Origin: JBKCUA01 sp046318675
GTDB lineage: Bacteria > Pseudomonadota > Alphaproteobacteria > JAJTHO01
Assembly: GCA_046318675.1 (NCBI GenBank)
Contig: JBKCUA010000005.1
Span: 1-54,037, forward strand
DNA length: 54,037 bases
Direction: 5' to 3'
Part shown: positions 48,837 through 54,037 of the stretch, piece after piece
Layout of the letters: each line of letters begins with the position of its first letter
How positions within the stretch are numbered: the first letter of the stretch is position 1
The notes under the pieces: model-generated
Databases searched by the model: none
Seen by the model: only the letters and a program-made list of their open reading frames with translations
What the model was told of the DNA's origin: nothing
Position numbers and translations under genes: made by a program

Positions 48837-50171
48837 ATGACTTCTTGGAAACCCCAGTCTTGGCGCGGTAAACCCGCCAAGCAACAACCCGATTACCCTG
48901 ATAAAGCCGCGTTGGCGGCGGTGGAGGCGCGGCTCAAACGCTTGCCGCCGCTGGTGTTTGCGGGGGAGGCGCGCAGGCTCAAGGAGCAGCTGGCCGAGGT
49001 GGCGGCTGGCCGGGCGTTTTTGCTCCAAGGCGGGGATTGCGCCGAAAGTTTTGCCGAATTTCATGCGGATAATATCCGGGATACGTTCCGGGTGCTGCTG
49101 CAAATGGCGGTGGTGCTGACCTTTGCCGGAAAAAAGCCTATCGTGAAGGTGGCGCGCATGGCCGGGCAGTTTGCCAAGCCGCGCAGCGATGACACCGAAA
49201 CCCAGGATGGCGTGACCCTGCCCAGCTATCGCGGCGATATGGTCAACGGGATGCCGTTTACCGATGCCGATCGCGCCCCAGACCCGGAACGGATGGTACA
49301 GGTGTATAATCAATCTGCGGCTACCTTGAACCTCATGCGGGCGTTTGCGTCGGGGGGCTATGCGGATTTGCACGCGGTGCAGCGGTGGAACCTTGATTTT
49401 GCCGCCCGCTCGCCCCAGGCCGAACGCTATCAGGCGTTGGCCGTGCGGATTTCCGAAGCTCTTGATTTCATGCAGGCCTGCGGGATTACCTCCCAAACCG
49501 CGCCGCAATTGCGGGAGACGGAAGTTTTCACCAGCCATGAGGCCCTGTTGCTGCCCTATGAGGAAGCCTTTGTCCGCACTGATAGCACCACGGGGGAGTT
49601 GTACGATACCTCCGCCCATATGGTGTGGATTGGCGATCGGACGCGGCAGTTGGACGGTGCCCACGTGGAATTTATGCGTGGGATTAAAAATCCCATTGGC
49701 CTCAAATGCGGGCCGAGTTTGCCGGCGGATGATTTGCTGCGCCTGTGCGATATTCTCAACCCGGACAATGTGCCGGGCCGCCTGACGCTGATTGCCCGGA
49801 TGGGGGCGGAGAAGGTGGGGCAGGGCCTGCCGCCGCTGGTGCGGGCCATCAAAAAAGAGGGCAGGGCGGTGGTGTGGAGCTGCGACCCCATGCATGGCAA
49901 CACCATGAAAACCGACAGCGGCTATAAGACCCGGCCTTTTGATAAGATATTACAGGAGGTCAAGGGCTTCTTCGCTGTCCATAAGGCCGAAGGCACTCAT
50001 GCCGGCGGCGTCCACTTTGAGATGACCGGGCAGGATGTCACCGAATGCCTGGGCGGTAGCCAAGCCATTGGGGTGGGTGATCTCGGCGATCGCTACCACA
50101 CCCATTGCGATCCGAGGCTCAATGCAACGCAGGCGTTGGAGTTGGCGTTTCAAATTGCGGAGAGTGTGTAG
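48837..50171 (+). CDS. Class II DAHP synthase (3-deoxy-7-phosphoheptulonate synthase)
   Basis: Condenses phosphoenolpyruvate with erythrose 4-phosphate, the first step of the shikimate pathway. The 444-residue protein is of the plant-like class II: WKPQSWRGKPAKQQPDYPDK, FLLQGGDCAESFAEFHADNI with the metal-binding Cys near 65, KVARMAGQFAKPRSDD, SYRGDMVNGMPFTDADRAPD, WIGDRTRQLDGAHVEFMRGI, and WSCDPMHGNTMKTDSGYKTR. ATG 48837 fits the family; upstream open frame belongs to the antitoxin region. It works with aroA (24640) in the same pathway. Confidence 0.95.
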   Translation: MTSWKPQSWRGKPAKQQPDYPDKAALAAVEARLKRLPPLVFAGEARRLKEQLAEVAAGRAFLLQGGDCAESFAEFHADNIRDTFRVLLQMAVVLTFAGKKPIVKVARMAGQFAKPRSDDTETQDGVTLPSYRGDMVNGMPFTDADRAPDPERMVQVYNQSAATLNLMRAFASGGYADLHAVQRWNLDFAARSPQAERYQALAVRISEALDFMQACGITSQTAPQLRETEVFTSHEALLLPYEEAFVRTDSTTGELYDTSAHMVWIGDRTRQLDGAHVEFMRGIKNPIGLKCGPSLPADDLLRLCDILNPDNVPGRLTLIARMGAEKVGQGLPPLVRAIKKEGRAVVWSCDPMHGNTMKTDSGYKTRPFDKILQEVKGFFAVHKAEGTHAGGVHFEMTGQDVTECLGGSQAIGVGDLGDRYHTHCDPRLNATQALELAFQIAESV

Positions 50172-50184
50172 GAGGGAGGCGTTT

Positions 50185-50592
50185 ATGAAGCGTTGTCGTC
50201 AAAAAACAGTCGCCCCTTCCCATCCCCGGCGGGTGTTGCGGACGGGTTTTCTGGATGAGTATGCCCTGCCGGTGGAGCCGGTGGCGGCGGTATTGGGCCT
50301 GAGCCGGGGGCATTTGTCCCGGATTTTGAACGGACGGTCGCCGGTGACGCCGGATATCGCCCTGAAGCTGGAGGGGTTGACCCAAACCCCGGCGGGGCAG
50401 TGGCTTGCGTTGCAGGCAAAATATGATGCTTTTATGTTGGATCAGGTATCGGTGTTCCCAAAATACCAGAAAGCCGCGCAGCGGTGGCTGGTGCATGCGT
50501 TGCGCCTGCCGCCGCAGCAGCGCACGGGCGCGGTTTTGGGGGATGCTTTGATGGAAAAGGCGGGGCAGCTGGCGAAAACGATGGCACTGTAA
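50185..50592 (+). CDS. HigA-like XRE-family protein without toxin
   Basis: 135 residues. PSHPRRVLRTGFLDEYALPV, VAAVLGLSRGHLSRILNGRS and VTPDIALKLEGLTQTPAGQW follow the HigA/VapI helix-turn-helix pattern. A helical C-terminal extension of about 45 residues with Leu/Ala/Gln-rich sequence goes beyond ordinary HigA. ATG 50185 has a strong GGAGGGAGG upstream. No HigB toxin is adjacent; DAHP synthase ends 13 bp before. It is unrelated in detail to the complete HigBA at 2796-3390 and is probably a regulator. Confidence 0.75.
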   Translation: MKRCRQKTVAPSHPRRVLRTGFLDEYALPVEPVAAVLGLSRGHLSRILNGRSPVTPDIALKLEGLTQTPAGQWLALQAKYDAFMLDQVSVFPKYQKAAQRWLVHALRLPPQQRTGAVLGDALMEKAGQLAKTMAL

Positions 50593-50616
50593 ACGGGTAG
50601 GGTAGGGGAGAAGGGA

Positions 50617-50655
50617 GCAAAAAAGCCCCTCTAACTTGTTAGGGGGGCGCGACGC
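50617..50655 (-). terminator. Terminator of the small membrane-protein gene
   Basis: On the minus strand GCCCCCCTAAC pairs with GTTAGAGGGGC around AA and is followed by TTTTTTGC. It lies 10 bp after the stop of the 50665-50805 ORF. In the other direction it could end the XRE gene's transcript. Confidence 0.8.
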
Positions 50656-50664
50656 GAGATGAAA

Positions 50665-50805
50665 TTAGCGTAATGTGTCTGCATTGCTTGGCGCATGCAG
50701 ATTGGGATCAGTGGGGCGGCGGTTGTCTATGTTGCTTATTAAAAACAGACCGCATAGCATTCCCGTGATGATCAGTATAACTGCGAATCCTGTGTTGTCT
50801 TTCAC
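50665..50805 (-). CDS. Small single-pass membrane protein, 46 residues
   Basis: A short frame from GTG 50805 to TAA 50665. It starts MKDNTGFAVILIITGMLCGL, giving one hydrophobic span of about 17 residues (FAVILIITGMLCGLFLI), then a polar tail ending SNADTLR. A GAGAG site is upstream and a strong terminator directly follows, which makes a real gene likely. Not recognised. It sits in the 454-bp interval between the XRE gene and the PL14-like gene; the rest of that interval holds only the terminator and a short tandem repeat. Confidence 0.6.
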   Translation of the reverse strand: MKDNTGFAVILIITGMLCGLFLISNIDNRRPTDPNLHAPSNADTLR

Positions 50806-50952
50806 GATTTTTTCTCTCGATTTTTTTACCCCAGCACTTCCTTCTCTTAATCAATCAATATATTGATATGTTTTAAGATGATCTCGGTAAAAAGATCATA
50901 CGAAGGGTCAAAAAAAAGTTTTTGACGCTGGGCTTTACGTCCCCACTATACG

Positions 50953-50976
50953 CTGTGGCTGTGGCTGTGGCTGTGG
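50953..50976. repeat. Tandem hexanucleotide repeat (CTGTGG)x4
   Basis: Four perfect CTGTGG units about 72 bp upstream of the PL14-like gene start. It is a possible slippage site in that gene's promoter region. Confidence 0.8.
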
Positions 50977-51047
50977 CGTAAGTCACGAATTTAAGTCAAC
51001 AAGCAAAAAAATCTTGCTCTGCTCACGAGCCATCGTACAACCGCCCC

Positions 51048-51776
51048 ATGATCCGCGTCCTAATCCTCATCGCTCTATTTGTCGCAACAGCCTTGCCAGC
51101 ATCGGCGACGCTAAAAATAGAACGCGACGGGCAGGGCAGGGTAGGGCGCGTCACCGCCTTCTACCCCCAAGGTTCCATCAACCCTCGTAATCCCTCTGCC
51201 CCCAAAGGGGGAGGGGAGTTCCTGGATTCCTTGGGCCTGCCGGAGACGGGGGTTGAACACGCGACATTATCTTATGACATCATTGTCCCCGAGAATTTTG
51301 CTTTCGGCAAAGGCGGCAAGCTGCCGGGTTTATACGGTCTTAACAATAAAATATCAAAACCGCCGTCCGGCTGTGACCGCCGCCAAATCGTTAACGGTTT
51401 TTCGGCGCGGCTGATGTGGCGCGAAAACGGCACCGGCAGTATTTATGTATATGCACCCCACAACGATGAAAAGGTTAACGCGCCAAAAGCCTGCGGTACG
51501 TATCTTGGCCGGGGTAGTTTTATCCTAACCCCTGGGCGGCGTACGAACATCAAGCAAGAGATACTTCTTAACACTATAGGGCGCATTAATGGAGCTTTAC
51601 GTCTCTGGGTTGATGGCGTGTTAATTTTTGAGGATACTGATTTTTTATGGCGCACGAATGCCGATGTGCAATTGAAAGGATTGTTTTTCAATACTTTTTT
51701 TGGAGGAAGTACACCCGAATGGGCTTCCCCCCGGGATCAATCGTTAACTTTTGAGAACTTTGTTCTCATTTGGTAA
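51048..51776 (+). CDS. Secreted PL14-like polysaccharide lyase
   Basis: 242 residues with a signal peptide (MIRVLILIALFVATALPASA). The mature part has the PL14/alginate-lyase-like pattern: RVTAFYPQGSINPRNPSAPK, ATLSYDIIVPENFAFGKGGK followed by LPGLYGLNNK, FSARLMWRENGTGSIYVYAP, IKQEILLNTIGRINGALRLW, and LKGLFFNTFFGGSTPEWASP. PL14 enzymes cleave alginate or glucuronan; the substrate here is not determined. It is monocistronic, and its stop region overlaps only the 5' leader of the YbjN gene. Confidence 0.7.
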   Translation: MIRVLILIALFVATALPASATLKIERDGQGRVGRVTAFYPQGSINPRNPSAPKGGGEFLDSLGLPETGVEHATLSYDIIVPENFAFGKGGKLPGLYGLNNKISKPPSGCDRRQIVNGFSARLMWRENGTGSIYVYAPHNDEKVNAPKACGTYLGRGSFILTPGRRTNIKQEILLNTIGRINGALRLWVDGVLIFEDTDFLWRTNADVQLKGLFFNTFFGGSTPEWASPRDQSLTFENFVLIW

Positions 51777-51801
51777 AGACTTTTACTTTATAAATGTTTT
51801 C

Positions 51802-52377
51802 ATGGCAACTCTTGGTCGCGATGACGATGAGGATAAGAAAGTATTATTAGTTCTTTCGGCACAGGATGAAGAAGAGCCGTTTGCACCTGTTGATGCTTTC
51901 GAAGACGCCTGCCATGCGGCAGGATGGGAATTGGAACGGTTGAGTGACACGGTACTGACCGTATCCATACCGTATTATGAAAACGTATTCTCAGTGGATA
52001 TTACGTTTGATATGCTGCGGGACTATATCCAAATAGTGATTGAGGTTGCGGCGATTCCCTTTTTATTCGCCAATGAGGAGCGACGGGCGACACTGAAAGT
52101 GTTTTTGCACGCTATTAATAATGAGGTTGAATCGGGAAGTTTCTCGGCTTACTCTAATAGTCAAATGTTTTCCTTTGTTAGTTTTTTATCGCGGCGGGAA
52201 TGTCAAATGTTGGCCTATCGGGAACGGTTGGCAGAAATATTAGCCGATTACATTACTTTATCAGCTGGTTACAAAGCAATCTTTGCCTTGTTTAATGAAA
52301 TTACAGTAGATGATAATAACTATTCTTCGGCGGTGGCTGGGGTGCTGCATTTATTAAAGCCTTTGGGAAATGCTTAA
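51802..52377 (+). CDS. YbjN-domain protein
   Basis: 191 residues. FEDACHAAGWELERLSDTVL, ILTV-type strands (TVSIPYYENVFSVDITFDML), a long central helix region and GYKAIFALFNEI correspond to the YbjN fold, related to type III secretion chaperones. YbjN proteins are tied to stress and motility phenotypes in E. coli; the molecular role is unclear. ATG 51802 (MATLGRDDDEDKK) is preferred over 51751, which overlaps the lyase gene. It overlaps proC by 8 bp, a conserved alphaproteobacterial pair. Confidence 0.8.
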   Translation: MATLGRDDDEDKKVLLVLSAQDEEEPFAPVDAFEDACHAAGWELERLSDTVLTVSIPYYENVFSVDITFDMLRDYIQIVIEVAAIPFLFANEERRATLKVFLHAINNEVESGSFSAYSNSQMFSFVSFLSRRECQMLAYRERLAEILADYITLSAGYKAIFALFNEITVDDNNYSSAVAGVLHLLKPLGNA

Positions 52378-53239
52378 GATACCACCGCTTGTATTGATTG
52401 GTTGCGGTGCCATGGGGCGGGCGTTGCTTGATGCGTGGGCTGGGGCGGTGCAGCGGCGGGCGTTAACCTTTACCCAACTTCAGGTTGTTGAGCCATCCCC
52501 GTTAGTATTAACCGCTGCTTGGCAGGAACATCTTAATATTCAGGTTGTATTCCCGGAAATGGCGGGAGGGGTATTTTTTGATGCGCCTCCCCTACTCTTT
52601 TTTGCCATTAAACCTCAGCAATTTCAAGATTCTATCGGCTTTTTTATTCCCCTTATCCAAAAGGGGGCAACTATGGTGAGCATCGCAGCCGGGTTATCAA
52701 CAGCCAAGCTTACGGCGTGGGCTGGTGGCAGTGTACCCGGCGGTATGGTGCGTGCCATGCCGAATCTTGCGGCTAGTGTTGGTCAGAGTGCGACGGCTTT
52801 ATGGGTACCCCCCGCTACAACGATGGAGACGCGAAGAATAGTACAGGGATTGTTTGATGCTGCCGGGCGTAGTGTGTGGCTTGATGATGAAGAACAGTTT
52901 CATGGTGTGACGGCCTTATCAGGCAGTGGTCCTGCATTTCTTATTTCGGTGTGGGAAGGGTTGTTGAAAGCTGCAGCGCAGATGGGATTGCCGCCTGAGG
53001 TGGCGCAGCCGCTTGCAGCGCAATTGTGGCGTGGTACGGCTGGGTGGCTTGCTGAGTATGCTGGTACCGCCCCAGATACAGCGATGTTAGCACGATTGCG
53101 TGAACAAGTCACCAGCCGTGGCGGGACAACAGCGGCGGGATTAGCAGTGTTGCAAGATAACAACATTTTGGATGTTCTTTTGCAAAAAACACTTCTTGCT
53201 GCAGCAGAACGATCAAAAGCACTCGATCGCAATCTCTAG
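52370..53239 (+). CDS. proC: Pyrroline-5-carboxylate reductase
   Basis: Last step of proline synthesis. The 289-residue protein has the Rossmann motif LIGCGAMGRALLDAW near residue 5, FFAIKPQQFQD near 80, MVSIAAGLSTAKL near 103, RAMPNLAASVGQSATAL near 127, and the C-terminal signature LSGSGPAFLISVWEGLLKAA and REQVTSRGGTTAAGLAVL. It is translationally coupled to the YbjN gene and followed by a phasin gene. Confidence 0.94.
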   Translation: MLKIPPLVLIGCGAMGRALLDAWAGAVQRRALTFTQLQVVEPSPLVLTAAWQEHLNIQVVFPEMAGGVFFDAPPLLFFAIKPQQFQDSIGFFIPLIQKGATMVSIAAGLSTAKLTAWAGGSVPGGMVRAMPNLAASVGQSATALWVPPATTMETRRIVQGLFDAAGRSVWLDDEEQFHGVTALSGSGPAFLISVWEGLLKAAAQMGLPPEVAQPLAAQLWRGTAGWLAEYAGTAPDTAMLARLREQVTSRGGTTAAGLAVLQDNNILDVLLQKTLLAAAERSKALDRNL

Positions 53240-53281
53240 ATAGTGTACCAATGGTTGAATAAAATATTATGGAGCGTGTTT

Positions 53282-53833
53282 ATGACTGTTGCTAAATCAA
53301 ATGCCTCTTCTCAGGCGCGAAGACAATCTGTACCATCTTCCTCTATGCAAGCGGCAGCGGATGTTCCTGCTTTGCCGCAGCATACTTTTATTCAACAAAA
53401 TCAAAACCAGCCATCTGCAAAGGAGAAAAGACCTATGGCCACGACTGATAATTTTTTTGAAAAATTGAGCAACAGCTTCAATTTTTACGGTATGAATAAC
53501 GATAGTTATCGTAAAAATCTTGAGGCTGTGACCGCTGCTAATCAGTTGTTTTTAGAATATTTCCAAGCTCTGCACAAACGTCATCAGCAGATAACCCAAG
53601 AAGCCTTTGCCGATTTCAGTAAATCTTTTCGTGATCTGGTGCAAAGCCCGGCCAATCAGAAATTAACCAATGGTGCCGAGATTTATAAGCACGCTTTTGA
53701 AAAGGCCATTGCTAACGCGGGCGAGTTGGCTGAGGTTTACGCCAAGTCTAGCCGCGAAGCGGTGGAAATTTTCACCAAGCGTGCCAATGAAATTATTGAT
53801 GAAGTAAAAGAGCAAATTAAAAAGGCATCGTAA
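53282..53833 (+). CDS. Phasin-family granule-associated protein
   Basis: 183 residues from ATG 53282 (GGAG upstream). The first about 50 residues are a Gln/Pro/Ser-rich disordered segment. The phasin domain follows: FFEKLSNSFNFYGMNNDSYR, KNLEAVTAANQLFLEYFQAL and AFEKAIANAGELAEVYAKSS with amphipathic helices. Phasins coat polyhydroxyalkanoate granules. A second start at ATG 53435 (MATTDNFFEKL) has an even better site, AAAGGAG, and would give a compact 132-residue phasin. The gene may make two isoforms. Confidence 0.82.
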   Translation: MTVAKSNASSQARRQSVPSSSMQAAADVPALPQHTFIQQNQNQPSAKEKRPMATTDNFFEKLSNSFNFYGMNNDSYRKNLEAVTAANQLFLEYFQALHKRHQQITQEAFADFSKSFRDLVQSPANQKLTNGAEIYKHAFEKAIANAGELAEVYAKSSREAVEIFTKRANEIIDEVKEQIKKAS

Positions 53834-53899
53834 CAGCCCGCGCTGTACCTAATTAAAGTCTTTGCATATTTTTGTGTGCAAAGACTCTCCCGATACCAT

Positions 53900-54037
53900 T
53901 ATAGCTGGTTGCACAATTAAAAGTATAGTTGCAACCAGCGCACGGCACAAAGTGCCGCGGCCGAATGGCCGAACAAAAATAACTTATAGCGCGCTGAAGA
54001 CTTTATCAATGTCTACCGCTAATTACGCAACGCGCTA
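53900..54037. mobile_element. MITE-like element, copy D (cut by window end)
   Basis: Begins TATAGCTGGTTGCACAATTA and reads in the same direction as copy A with about three base differences. It has the same palindromes CGGCACAAAGTGCCG and CGGCCGAATGGCCG and ends ACGCAACGCGCTA at the last base, two bases short of the expected TATA end. It lies 66 bp after the phasin stop, again at a gene's 3' side. Confidence 0.85.

Noticed and set aside
48828..49895. A 355-codon minus-strand ORF
   Set aside because: His/Arg-rich shadow of the class II DAHP synthase.

Overview
The window looks like a chromosomal segment of a free-living, biosynthetically capable alphaproteobacterium with mid-range GC. Lineage markers are a circularly permuted two-piece tmRNA gene, the polar organiser PopZ next to TolC, an FYDLN-type (TIGR02300) protein divergent from aroA, a Usg-family protein, MerR next to ihfA, an ispD-ispF fusion, a phasin and YdcH-like small proteins. 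Biosynthetic genes (dapB, trpA, hisD, leuA, proC, aroA, class II DAHP synthase, thiG/thiO/thiS, purE) argue against an obligate intracellular life. fliO and fliP suggest motility. I cannot place it below class level.

Layout. 1-2.6 kb: prs, rplY, thiG. 2.6-4 kb: a mobile repeat, a HigBA toxin-antitoxin pair and a small unknown gene. 4-8 kb: dapB, an OmpA-like protein, an unknown gene, thiO-thiS. 7.7-12.6 kb: ftsB-gdx facing pgpA-ispDF, then trpA, two ydcH-like genes, pth and purE. 12.8-19.4 kb: a SOUL protein, clpX, lon, rdgB, hisD. 19.5-25 kb: rpsO, lgt, a MidA-type methyltransferase, an O-antigen-ligase-like protein, yggT, folD, the FYDLN protein and aroA. 26-31 kb: gyrA, a FadL-type porin, tRNA-Phe, tRNA-His, ruvB. 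31.4-36 kb: an unknown gene, a TetR regulator, ssrA, gpmA, a DUF192 protein, fliO-fliP with an unknown first gene. 36-41.5 kb: popZ, tolC, usg, csbD, an AT-rich unknown membrane protein beside a duplicated tRNA-Ala end, merR, ihfA. 41.6-48.4 kb: obg, a DMT transporter, a coiled-coil protein, leuA behind an apparent leucine attenuator, an RHH protein, fumC. 48.5-54 kb: two lone antitoxin-like genes, DAHP synthase, an unlisted 46-residue membrane protein, a PL14-like lyase, a YbjN protein, proC, a phasin.

Most notable: (1) a ~140-bp element, four copies here (one divergent, one cut by the window end), with imperfect terminal inverted repeats and TA at both flanks. The three fully visible copies lie between convergent genes, supply stop codons, and in one case encode a long C-terminal tail. 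(2) The permuted ssrA gene, whose tag ANDNVAPVAVRKLAA can be read directly. (3) A leader with five consecutive Leu codons running into a terminator hairpin ahead of leuA. (4) A 26-bp duplication of the tRNA-Ala 3' end next to an AT-rich orphan gene. Many genes that usually sit with partners stand alone here (clpX without clpP, trpA without trpB, ruvB without ruvAC, purE without purK, thiG away from thiOS), suggesting a rearranged gene order.
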